Shown: positions 1 through 5,170 of the stretch, piece after piece | Layout: each line of letters begins with the position of its first letter | Numbering within the stretch: the stretch's first letter is position 1 | Assembly (NCBI GenBank): GCA_039182715.1 | Contig: JBCDBY010000312.1 | Span: 1-5,170 of the forward strand | Length of the DNA: 5,170 nt | Source of the DNA: JBCDBY01 sp039182715 | GTDB lineage: Bacteria > Planctomycetota > PLA2 | Direction of reading: 5' to 3' | The notes under the pieces: generated by a model | Seen by the model: only the letters and a program-made list of their open reading frames with translations | Databases searched by the model: none | What the model was told of the DNA's origin: nothing | Position numbers and translations under genes: made by a program

Positions 1-255
1 CGGGTCGACGTGGCGCGGGATGATGGGGCGGTCGTGGTGGAAATCGCCGACACCGGGCCCGGGATCCCGGCGGATCAGCGCGAGGCGGTCTTCGAGGAGT
101 ATGTGCGGCTCGAGGGCTCCGGCGCGGAGGGCACCGGGCTGGGGCTGCCGCTGGCCCGCCGGCTCGCGGAGTTGCTCGAGGGGAGCCTGGACCTCGCTTC
201 GACGCCGGGGACGGGAACCTGTGTGCGGCTGCGGATTCCTGCTTGCCGGAGTTGA
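1..255 (+). CDS. Sensor histidine kinase, C-terminal ATP-binding fragment (5' end outside the window)
   Basis: This is the last 84 residues of a two-component sensor kinase, read in frame from the first base to TGA at 253-255. The ATP-binding (HATPase_c) domain is recognised by three boxes. The G1 box is DTGPGIP at residues 17-23 of the fragment, the F box is FEEYVRL at 31-37, and the G2 box is GTGLGLPLAR at 44-53. The usual terminal strands of the fold follow (GSLDLASTPGTGTCVRLRIP). By family knowledge this domain binds ATP and phosphorylates a conserved histidine, and the phosphate then passes to a response regulator. The H-box, the N-box and any sensor domain lie upstream of the window, so the signal sensed and the subclass cannot be named. 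The protein ends just after the HATPase fold, so no receiver domain is fused at its C-terminus. The next gene starts 12 bases downstream on the same strand. The family call is secure; the exact kinase is unknown. Confidence 0.93.
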   Translation, partial: RVDVARDDGAVVVEIADTGPGIPADQREAVFEEYVRLEGSGAEGTGLGLPLARRLAELLEGSLDLASTPGTGTCVRLRIPACRS

Positions 256-267
256 TAAGCTTTCGCG

Positions 268-936
268 ATGCTCGTCTTCACCAAGCTGAAGGATTCGCAG
301 TCCGCGCCGCTCATCGGCGGTCTCGCCGTGCTGGCGCTGGCGGCCATCGCGCTTGCCCTGCCGCCCTCGCCGATCCCGATGGCGAAGGCGCAGCCCGACC
401 TGGGCGTGCTGCAGGCGGTCGCGCTCTTCAGCGACGGCGTCGCGGAGCAGAACGCGCGCAACGGCTACGGCTATCTCGCGCTCGACATCTCGACGGCGAG
501 TGGTGACAAGGACGCGTACTGGCGGCAGCAGGTCGATCTCGTGTCGGCGCGCCGCTATCCCGTCTGGGGCTGGATCGATCTGTCGCGCGCCTCGGGCGAC
601 GTCGAGCAGATCGTCGCCTCGCTCAACCTTTCCGGCGTCTACCTCTACGGTGCCGACTCGGTCGCGCGCGCCACGTCGCTGTCGGCGAGCCGCTCCGACA
701 TCGCGATCGTGCCGGTGCTGCCGTCCGGATCGCGCGGCGCGAGCCAGCACGCGATGACGGTCGACCTCGACACCTACCTCGATACCAATGCGGGCGAGTA
801 CGCATTGCCCGTTCTGGTGGGCGACCAGCTGAACGAGTCGCAGATCCAGGAGGCGCTCGCGCACGCACGGGACCTGGCCGGCAAGGACGGCACGCCGAAG
901 CTGCTCATCGCGCGCATCCCGCTCGTCTACAACTAG
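268..936 (+). CDS. Membrane-anchored or exported alpha/beta protein of unknown function
   Basis: A 222-residue protein that I do not recognise. A short basic N-terminus (MLVFTKLK) is followed by a hydrophobic segment at about residues 14-32 (APLIGGLAVLALAAIALAL). This could be a signal anchor or a cleaved signal peptide, possibly cut after AKA at 39-41, so the rest probably lies outside the cytoplasm. The body alternates short hydrophobic strands with helices. Candidate strands are GYLALDI (67-73), YPVWGWIDL (97-105), GVYLYGAD (123-130), IAIVPVLP (145-152), YALPVLVG (178-185) and KLLIARIPL (211-219). This beta/alpha repetition resembles part of a TIM barrel, but six strands would be incomplete and I see no catalytic signature. 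The codon pattern is typical of the neighbours, supporting a real gene. The ATG at 268 has no clear Shine-Dalgarno sequence. It lies 12 bases after the kinase stop, so translation may depend on upstream ribosomes. Association with kinase signalling is only suggested by position. Confidence 0.8.
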   Translation: MLVFTKLKDSQSAPLIGGLAVLALAAIALALPPSPIPMAKAQPDLGVLQAVALFSDGVAEQNARNGYGYLALDISTASGDKDAYWRQQVDLVSARRYPVWGWIDLSRASGDVEQIVASLNLSGVYLYGADSVARATSLSASRSDIAIVPVLPSGSRGASQHAMTVDLDTYLDTNAGEYALPVLVGDQLNESQIQEALAHARDLAGKDGTPKLLIARIPLVYN

Positions 937-959
937 CCGTCGACTAGCCGTCGACGGCT
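935..959. repeat. 11-bp tandem duplication forming a 10-bp hairpin at the stop codon
   Basis: TAGCCGTCGAC occurs twice head to tail, at 934-944 and 945-955. Each copy contains the self-complementary hexamer GTCGAC. The duplication therefore creates a perfect 10-bp stem, with arms 935-944 and 950-959 and loop TAGCC at 945-949. The sequence AGCCGTCGACGGCT at 946-959 is also a 14-bp palindrome on its own. The first TAG (934-936) is the stop codon of the preceding gene. Downstream of the stem there is only a broken T tract (TTGATTCGGTTT), so an intrinsic terminator is possible but imperfect. The stem ends exactly where the inverted-repeat element begins. Confidence 0.8.
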
Positions 960-1110
960 TGATTCGGTTTCTCGCAGAGGACGCAGAGAGCCGCGGAGAT
1001 CGCGGAGTAGGAACCAGAGGGAGCGCTGGGAAAAGTCTGACGCGCCCCGTCACTCTTCTCTCTCTGTGGGCTCTGCGGTCCTCAGCGAGCTCTGCGAGAA
1101 CCCGAATCAA
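959..1110. repeat. 152-bp imperfect inverted-repeat element with mirrored CGCAGAG heptamers
   Basis: The outer 21 bases at each end (959-979 and 1090-1110) are inverted copies matching at 20 of 21 positions; they start TTGATTCGG and end CCGAATCAA. Inside each arm, heptamers resembling CGCAGAG recur. On the left they start at 973, 982, 992 and 1001 (CGCAGAG, CGCAGAG, CGCGGAG, CGCGGAG). On the right, read on the other strand, they begin at 1096, 1087, 1077 and 1068 (CGCAGAG, CGCTGAG, CGCAGAG, CACAGAG). The offsets from the two ends are identical, with spacing 9-10-9, so the arms can pair over about 50 bases with mismatches. The middle carries a small hairpin, TGACG/CGTCA, at 1038-1052. No transposase and no clear target-site duplication are visible. 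It could be a non-autonomous mobile element, an intergenic structured repeat, or a terminator/RNA-processing hairpin. I recall CGCAGAG-rich repeats of similar composition in other environmental genomes but cannot confirm a family here. Confidence 0.8.
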
Positions 1111-1358
1111 ATCGTCTTCCGCCGAAGCGGATCGCGGGGAGGCCGGCACACTCCGAACAGGCGCCGACCTCCCGCGTCCTCCCCCATTACCCGACTGTCC
1201 CGCAGGCGCCGGGGTTGCCCTCAAGCCTGCATCGTATCGGGAAACGACCCGATTTCACAAGTCGGGATCTGTTCGGGCCGCGTGCAAAACGTCGTTGAAT
1301 CACCGTCGGCGTCAGGCTTCCGGACCGAACCGAAGGTTAATATGTCCGTTGTAGCAAC
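1111..1358. other. Gene-free stretch upstream of the HNH gene, only weak signals
   Basis: About 250 bases with no convincing coding region. Three minor features are visible. CAGGCGCCG occurs twice in direct orientation (1158-1166 and 1203-1211). A perfect 6-bp inverted repeat, ATCGGG / CCCGAT, has a 6-base spacer (1236-1253). GTTG-TAG-CAAC at 1348-1358 is a 4-bp hairpin directly before the HNH start codon. A TTGAAT at 1295-1300 resembles a -35 box but has no matching -10 at the usual spacing. Any promoter for the HNH gene should lie here. Confidence 0.5.
1338..1343 (+). promoter_or_regulatory. Possible -10 box for the HNH gene
   Basis: TAATAT at 1338-1343 is an AT-rich hexamer in otherwise GC-rich DNA and is close to the TATAAT consensus. 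Used as a -10 box it would start transcription near 1350, leaving a leader of about nine bases before the ATG at 1359. No good -35 match lies 16-18 bases upstream; the sequence around 1315-1321 is GGCTTCC. The call is therefore weak. The same bases overlap the start of a possible leader peptide, so the two readings compete. Confidence 0.25.
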
Positions 1359-1362
1359 ATGA
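1342..1362 (+). other. Possible six-residue leader ORF overlapping the HNH start
   Basis: ATG at 1342 opens a tiny frame reading MSVVAT and stops at TGA 1360-1362, which overlaps the HNH ATG as ATGA. GAAGG lies at 1332-1336, five bases before this ATG. That is a better ribosome binding site than anything in front of the HNH ATG at 1359. It could therefore deliver ribosomes to the HNH gene by translational coupling. It may equally be chance: the peptide is too short to judge by composition. Confidence 0.2.
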
Positions 1363-1973
1363 CGTTCAGCACCGACGGAGGCATCCTGGACCAGCGCACG
1401 CTCGTGCTCAACCGGTCCTGGGTCGCGATCACGACCACGACCGTGCGCGAGGCGGTCTCGATGGTCTACCAGGGTGCCGCGAAGGTCATCTGCGCCGATA
1501 CCTACCAGGCCCACGACTTCGCCTCGTGGAGCGACGTGACCGCGTCGCACGACGAGCCCTGCGTGCGCACCGTGGCGCTGCGCCTGCGCGTGCCGGAGAT
1601 CATCGTGCTGGCCGCCTACGACGGCTTCCCCCAGCGCACGGTCGCCTTCAGCCGCCGCAACCTCTACCGCCGCGATCGGTACACCTGCCAGTATTGCCAG
1701 AAGCGTCCCGGTACCGAGGAACTCACCATCGACCACGTTCTGCCGCGTTCGCGCGGGGGGCGTTCGAACTGGGAGAACTGCGTGCTGGCGTGCGTGGAGT
1801 GCAACAAGCGCAAGGCGAACCGGCTGCCGTCGGAGGCGCACATGCACCTGATTCGCCGCCCGCGCACCCCGCGCTGGTCGTGGGACGTCGAAGTCGCGGT
1901 CGGCCACCGCAAGGCGAGCTGGGAGCAGTTCCTCGCGGACCGCTACTGGAACGTCGAGCTCGAGTCGGACTGA
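1359..1973 (+). CDS. HNH endonuclease family protein
   Basis: A 204-residue protein whose C-terminal half carries a zinc-stabilised HNH nuclease domain. The domain begins at RRDRYTCQYC (104-113). Two cysteine pairs, C110/C113 and C145/C148, would hold the zinc. The HNH core is TIDHVLPRSRGG (123-134) with the D125-H126 pair, then WEN (N140) and CNKRK (N149), the positions expected for the metal-binding and catalytic residues. The N-terminal half (LDQRTLVLNRSWVAI and onward to about residue 95) is a conserved companion region in this family of stand-alone HNH proteins. Family knowledge supports divalent-metal-dependent DNA cleavage, but the biological target is not established. No restriction, intron, phage or CRISPR partner lies nearby, so a housekeeping or repair-like role is as likely as defence. 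The start is bounded by an in-frame TAA at 1338-1340, and ATG 1359 is the first start after it. The last 31 bases overlap the end of the transporter gene on the other strand. Confidence 0.92.
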   Translation: MTFSTDGGILDQRTLVLNRSWVAITTTTVREAVSMVYQGAAKVICADTYQAHDFASWSDVTASHDEPCVRTVALRLRVPEIIVLAAYDGFPQRTVAFSRRNLYRRDRYTCQYCQKRPGTEELTIDHVLPRSRGGRSNWENCVLACVECNKRKANRLPSEAHMHLIRRPRTPRWSWDVEVAVGHRKASWEQFLADRYWNVELESD

Positions 1974-3181
1974 GGATCGCGCACGCGCATCAGGAAGAAG
2001 AGCCCGATCAGGCAGCTGATTACCACGGTGATCAGCGCGAGGCGCAGTGAGCCGATCCAGTCGGACACCCAGACCAGCAGTGCCGGGCCGATCACGGCGC
2101 CGGTCTTTCCGCAGAGCGCGTAGAACCCGAAGAACTCCGCCTCGCGTCCGCTGGGAACCAGATGCGACATGAGCGCACGCGAGGAGGCTTGGATGCTTCC
2201 AAGCCCCAACCCCGCGAGTCCCGCGACCAGCCAGAACGCCTCGCGGCTCCACGAGAGAGTGGGGGTGCCCGTGATCATCGCGAGTGCGACGACGAAAATC
2301 CACCAGATCAGCGTGCGGAGCACGGCCCATCGAGGGCCGTTGCGGTCGCATGGTCCGGCCATAAGGATCGAGCCGACCAGTGCGGTCAGCTGCACCATGG
2401 CGAAGAGTGCGGTCGACTCGCCGATCTCCATGCCGATCTCCTTCGTGGCGTAGACCGCCGCGAAGAAGATGATGGTGTTGACGCCATCCATGTAGAAGAA
2501 GTACGCGAGCAGGAAGCGACGCATGTTGCGCATGCCGAGTACGTCCTTCCACGTGTCCAGCGTCTGCTTCACGCCGCGCGCCGCGGCCGCGGGGACGGAC
2601 ATGCCGGTGGGCTCGTCGCGCGGAAGAAACAGGAACGCGGGCGTCGCGCCGATGACCCAGACGATCCCGACGGTGAGCCAGACGCCCGTGAAGTTCCCCT
2701 GGAGTGCGAGCCACGCCCCGACGCCGAGTGTCAGGAGCGAACCCGCGTATCCGACCGCGAATCCTCGCGCCGAAACGCGGCCCTGATGGCTCGGGGGCGC
2801 GATCACCGGCAGATAGCTGTTGTAGAAGACGGTTCCGCCTTCAAATGCGAAGTTGGCCAGGATGCCGAGCGCGAACCCGAGCCAGACGGAACCCTCGTGG
2901 ATGAACGAGAAGCAGAGCGTCGTGATGATGGCGATCGTCGTGTAGATCGCCAGCATGCGCTTGCGCACGCCGGCATGGTCGGCGATTCCGCCCATCAGGG
3001 GCGCGCTGAGAGCGACCAGTCCCATCGAGATCGAGCCGATGTAGCCCCAGAGTCGATCGCCCCGCGCTTCGCCCACGACCGCATCGGCGTAGTACGCGCC
3101 AAAGACCGTGACGAAGATGACCGCGAACGCCGAGTTGCCGAAGTCGTACAGGCACCACGCGTTCACCGTCTTTCGGTTCAT
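1943..3181 (-). CDS. MFS transporter, UMF1 (Atg22-like) family
   Basis: A 412-residue polytopic inner-membrane protein of the major facilitator superfamily, predicted from hydrophobicity to have about 12 helices. The UMF1/Atg22-like subfamily is indicated by YDFGNSAFA (12-20) at the first helix and by the cytoplasmic loop motif GGIADHAGVRKR (64-75). Further matches are FYNSYLP (119-125), YFFYMDGVNT (228-237) and the long conserved stretch GSIQASSRA...EFFGFY (328-354). The length is near the family norm and both halves are intact. Fungal Atg22 exports amino acids from the vacuole. For bacterial members the substrate is generally unknown, so only 'solute efflux or uptake' can be inferred. The start was placed at the ATG whose complement is 3179-3181, just before the first helix; the frame stays open further upstream but there only shadows the divergent gene. 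No clear Shine-Dalgarno sequence precedes it. It is divergent from the gene at 3200 with an 18-bp gap and convergent with the HNH gene. Confidence 0.93.
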   Translation of the reverse strand: MNRKTVNAWCLYDFGNSAFAVIFVTVFGAYYADAVVGEARGDRLWGYIGSISMGLVALSAPLMGGIADHAGVRKRMLAIYTTIAIITTLCFSFIHEGSVWLGFALGILANFAFEGGTVFYNSYLPVIAPPSHQGRVSARGFAVGYAGSLLTLGVGAWLALQGNFTGVWLTVGIVWVIGATPAFLFLPRDEPTGMSVPAAAARGVKQTLDTWKDVLGMRNMRRFLLAYFFYMDGVNTIIFFAAVYATKEIGMEIGESTALFAMVQLTALVGSILMAGPCDRNGPRWAVLRTLIWWIFVVALAMITGTPTLSWSREAFWLVAGLAGLGLGSIQASSRALMSHLVPSGREAEFFGFYALCGKTGAVIGPALLVWVSDWIGSLRLALITVVISCLIGLFFLMRVRDPQSDSSSTFQ

Positions 3182-3189
3182 CGTGCGGC

Positions 3190-3195
3190 GGAGGG
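3190..3195 (+). promoter_or_regulatory. Ribosome binding site for the 149-residue membrane protein
   Basis: GGAGGG at 3190-3195 lies four bases before the ATG at 3200. It is the strongest Shine-Dalgarno match in the window. It selects ATG 3200 over the in-frame ATGs at 3209 and 3218. It sits within the 18 bases separating two divergent start codons. Confidence 0.75.
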
Positions 3196-3199
3196 TAGC

Positions 3200-3649
3200 A
3201 TGCCCCGCATGGCGGGCGAGATGGTTCCGCGGATTCTCGAGTACGTCGGGGTTCTGTTCCTTCTCTGCCTCGCGGCGACCTTCCCGTTCTGGCTTGCGGC
3301 GCAGATTGCGCGGACGGAATTCCGCAGCCTCACGAGCGCGCTCGCCTGCACGATGCGGCTCTACTTCTACGCCGTCTGCCTGCTCTGCATCCTGGTCACG
3401 CTGATCAGCTTCAACGTCGGGCCGAGCGACCCGCGCGATCCGCTCATGGGCTGGATCCAGATCGGCGGGACGATCTGGATCGTCTTCCCCTGCTGCTGGC
3501 GCGCGTTCCGGCAGAAGGGGCCGCGCATGGTGGCGTGCGCGCTCATGGCGATTGCGTTTACCGCGCTGCTGTTCTGGTTGTACGCTTCGATCGAGCCCGG
3601 CTTCGCGCAACTGCTGCGCGACATGCCCTACGCCCTGTCCCGATCGTGA
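3200..3649 (+). CDS. Small four-helix membrane protein of unknown function
   Basis: A 149-residue protein with four predicted membrane helices at about residues 13-34, 54-72, 84-99 and 110-129. The loops carry basic residues such as RRTEFRS-type and WRAFRQKGPR stretches. The second helix pair is separated from the first by a short charged loop (GPSDPRDP, 74-81). I do not recognise the family. The four-helix layout might suggest a small Yip1-like or holin-like protein, but no diagnostic motif supports either. The ATG at 3200 is chosen because GGAGGG precedes it at good spacing. The stop TGA (3647-3649) overlaps the GTG start of the signal peptidase gene, so the two genes are almost certainly co-transcribed and translationally coupled. 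A role in membrane or export biology alongside the peptidase is inferred from this context alone. A promoter must lie inside the divergent transporter gene or in the 18-bp gap. Confidence 0.82.
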   Translation: MPRMAGEMVPRILEYVGVLFLLCLAATFPFWLAAQIARTEFRSLTSALACTMRLYFYAVCLLCILVTLISFNVGPSDPRDPLMGWIQIGGTIWIVFPCCWRAFRQKGPRMVACALMAIAFTALLFWLYASIEPGFAQLLRDMPYALSRS

Positions 3650-5145
3650 ACCTTCTCGAACGCGTCCGCGCCCAGCTGCAGCAGGGCCCCGCCTCCGGCG
3701 GCCGGCTCATCGAGCAGCTCGACGTCCGGCGCGACGCGGTGCTCGTCTACGGCGCGCTGGCGCGGCTGTCGAAACAGGGCGCCGCGCAGTCGCGCGGCAA
3801 GGGGCCGGGCGAGCAGATCTGGGGCCCGCCCGGCAGCGGCTCGCGCTCGCCGAAGCCGCCCGGCCCGCCGCCCAGTTTCCAGCTCGACGACGAGCAGCTT
3901 GCGCACCTCGAGAAGGAGGTGTGGGCCATCACCGACGGGCTCCCGCCGCACTACTTCGAGGAGCTGCGGCGCGTCGTCGTCGCGCGGGCCGACAAGGCGG
4001 TCGCCGACGGCATGAAGCCGGACAAGGCGATGCGCCGCGCGCTCTTCACGCTGGGCGAGCCGCGGCCGGCGCGTCGGTTCCTGCGCCTGGTCGACGACGG
4101 CCGTGTGCCGGCGCTGCGCCTGCAAAGCCGACGCGTGCGCCGACTGCTGCTGTCCCTCGCCGCGATCTTCTTCCTGGTCGGGCTCATCCGCGTCTTCGTC
4201 GTGGGCTGGTACTTCCTCCCCGAAGGGCAGATCTCCATGGCGCCCACGCTGGTGCCCGGGGTCGAGGGCGGCGATGACATCGTGATCGCCAACCTGCTCG
4301 CCTATCGCATCGACGAGCCGAAGCGCGGCGAGATTGCGGTCTTCGTGACGACCGGCGAATCGGTGCCGTACATCAAGCGCATCATGGGGCTGCCGGGCGA
4401 GCGGGTGGCGCTGCGCGACGGCGACCTGTTCATCGACAACGAACGATTCGTGAAGGATCGCGCGCTGCTCGACGCGGTGAAAGTGCCGCTGCAGACGCGC
4501 GCGGACTTCGAGGAGATCGACGGCGGCATCCGGCAGAAGGCGGCGCTGTCGACCGGATTCCCGCTGCCCGACGGCAGCATCGAGCCGCGCCGGGCCGCGT
4601 GCGCCGACTTTGTCCTCGAAGCGAAGGTGTCGATCGCGGACGCGCGCGAGTCGATCACGCTGCTCTTCGAGGCGAACGGCAAGCCGCGCCACCAGGTGGT
4701 GCTCAACGGCGTCGGCTACGAGGCCGGCGTGTTCGTGGGCGGGCAGACCGTCACGCGCGGCACGCCCTGCCAGCTCCAGCCGGGCCGGACCTATCGCCTC
4801 TGGATCACCAACGCCGACCGGAAGTTCCGCTTCGACATGGACGGCGCGCGCGTGGGGGAGGCGACCATCGAGGCGGATCCGGCGGCGGTGCGCGTCTCGG
4901 TCCTGTTGGGAGGCGAGGGCGCCCGCATCGAGGATCTGCAGCTGAGCCGCGATCTGGTCTACACGAGCTGGCCCGGAGCGCCCGACCGCTGGCTGCTGGG
5001 CGACTCCGCCTACTTCCTGCTGGGCGACAACAGTCCGGTCAGTCGCGACTCACGGTCGCTGGGGGCGATTTCCCGCGAGAACCTGCAGGGGCGGGCGTGG
5101 TGCGTGGCGTGGCCGCTGCATCGGGCGCGCGCCCTTCATCGCTAA
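3646..5145 (+). CDS. lepB: Signal peptidase I (S26 family) with N-terminal extension and large inserted domain
   Basis: A 499-residue signal peptidase I, which cleaves signal peptides from exported proteins at the outer face of the inner membrane. Box B is SMAPTL with nucleophile Ser197. Box D is IKRIMGLPGERV with general base Lys244. Box E is GDNSPVSRDSR (460-470). One membrane helix lies at about 166-188, preceded by RLQSRRVRR, so the first 165 residues should be cytoplasmic. That extension has a winged-helix-like part (1-61), a proline-rich linker (62-77) and a helical part (about 80-150) resembling a permease-prefix (HAAS-type) domain. Boxes D and E are separated by about 200 residues. 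They include a beta-rich insert (about 320-440) that looks like a LamG/concanavalin-type sandwich, with cysteines 319 and 375. Inserts at this position occur in some planctomycete-like enzymes by my recollection. At 499 residues it is much longer than typical (E. coli LepB is 324). The GTG start at 3646 is chosen because it forms a GTGA overlap with the upstream stop; no Shine-Dalgarno sequence is seen. The gene appears intact. Confidence 0.9.
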   Translation: MNLLERVRAQLQQGPASGGRLIEQLDVRRDAVLVYGALARLSKQGAAQSRGKGPGEQIWGPPGSGSRSPKPPGPPPSFQLDDEQLAHLEKEVWAITDGLPPHYFEELRRVVVARADKAVADGMKPDKAMRRALFTLGEPRPARRFLRLVDDGRVPALRLQSRRVRRLLLSLAAIFFLVGLIRVFVVGWYFLPEGQISMAPTLVPGVEGGDDIVIANLLAYRIDEPKRGEIAVFVTTGESVPYIKRIMGLPGERVALRDGDLFIDNERFVKDRALLDAVKVPLQTRADFEEIDGGIRQKAALSTGFPLPDGSIEPRRAACADFVLEAKVSIADARESITLLFEANGKPRHQVVLNGVGYEAGVFVGGQTVTRGTPCQLQPGRTYRLWITNADRKFRFDMDGARVGEATIEADPAAVRVSVLLGGEGARIEDLQLSRDLVYTSWPGAPDRWLLGDSAYFLLGDNSPVSRDSRSLGAISRENLQGRAWCVAWPLHRARALHR

Positions 5146-5170
5146 GACCGACAGTTACCGAGCCGGGTTC

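Noticed and set aside
973..1007. CRISPR-like short repeats (CGCAGAG/CGCGGAG units)
   Set aside because: The units are 7 bp at 9-10 bp spacing and are mirrored in the opposite arm; there are no unique spacers or cas genes.
1236..1253. ATCGGG/CCCGAT inverted repeat as a terminator or operator
   Set aside because: The stem is only 6 bp with a 6-base loop and no U tract, and no regulator gene is nearby to suggest an operator.
959..1354. Open frame of 131 codons on the + strand in the intergenic region
   Set aside because: It runs through the inverted-repeat element, has Arg/Ser-rich low-complexity composition and lacks the third-position pattern of the real genes.
1066..1362. Open frame of 98 codons on the + strand ending at the HNH start
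   Set aside because: It begins inside the repeat arm, has no ribosome binding site and its composition does not look like a protein; only its last seven codons are noted as a possible leader frame.
1221..2714. Long 497-codon frame on the - strand
   Set aside because: Its Arg/His/Gly-rich translation is a shadow antisense to the HNH gene and out of frame within the transporter gene, both of which have clear family motifs.
2162..3199. Upstream part of a long + strand frame that includes the 149-residue membrane protein
   Set aside because: It is antisense to the transporter and highly charged, with no family signature; the real gene starts at 3200 after GGAGGG.
3182..3610. Extension of the transporter frame beyond its ATG on the - strand
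   Set aside because: The extension is Arg/Glu-rich and antisense to the membrane-protein gene; UMF1 proteins begin shortly before the YDFGNSAF motif.
3535..3645. Longer start for the signal peptidase
   Set aside because: It overlaps the last helix of the membrane protein in another frame; the GTG at 3646 gives the standard GTGA coupling overlap.
3628..4692. 354-codon frame on the - strand under the signal peptidase
   Set aside because: It is antisense to a gene with all catalytic boxes and has the Arg/Asp/Val-rich composition typical of GC-rich shadow frames.

Overview
The window is a high-GC bacterial chromosome segment with strong third-position GC bias in its real genes. It carries one gene truncated by the window edge and five complete protein genes. 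The gene types suggest a Gram-negative or uncultured environmental lineage: a UMF1-type MFS transporter, a stand-alone HNH protein of the 'RRDRYTCQYC' type, and a signal peptidase I with a long periplasmic insert. Members of Myxococcota/Deltaproteobacteria and Planctomycetota often carry such genes, but no taxonomic marker is present and this placement is a weak inference.

Layout. Positions 1-255 (+) hold the C-terminal end of a sensor histidine kinase. A 222-codon gene for a membrane-anchored or exported alpha/beta protein of unknown function follows at 268-936 (+), only 12 bases later, so the two may be co-transcribed. Positions 937-1358 are gene-free. They begin with a GC-rich hairpin formed by an 11-bp tandem duplication (935-959). 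Next comes a 152-bp imperfect inverted-repeat element (959-1110) with 21-bp terminal arms and mirrored CGCAGAG-like heptamers. About 250 bases of leader-like DNA with only weak signals complete the gap.

An HNH endonuclease-family gene (1359-1973, +) converges on and overlaps by 31 bp a UMF1/Atg22-like MFS transporter (1943-3181, -). The transporter start lies only 18 bp from a divergent pair of genes on the + strand. These are a 149-residue four-helix membrane protein (3200-3649) and a 499-residue signal peptidase I (3646-5145), joined by a GTGA start/stop overlap.

The most interesting items are the composite signal peptidase and the inverted-repeat element. The peptidase appears to carry a winged-helix-like region, a proline-rich linker and a helical permease-prefix-like region on its cytoplasmic side. 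Its serine/lysine catalytic domain is split by a beta-rich insert on the outer side. In the inverted-repeat element, four heptamers in each arm are spaced 9-10-9 in exact mirror register. No complete defence system, CRISPR array, tRNA, rRNA or transposase gene was seen.
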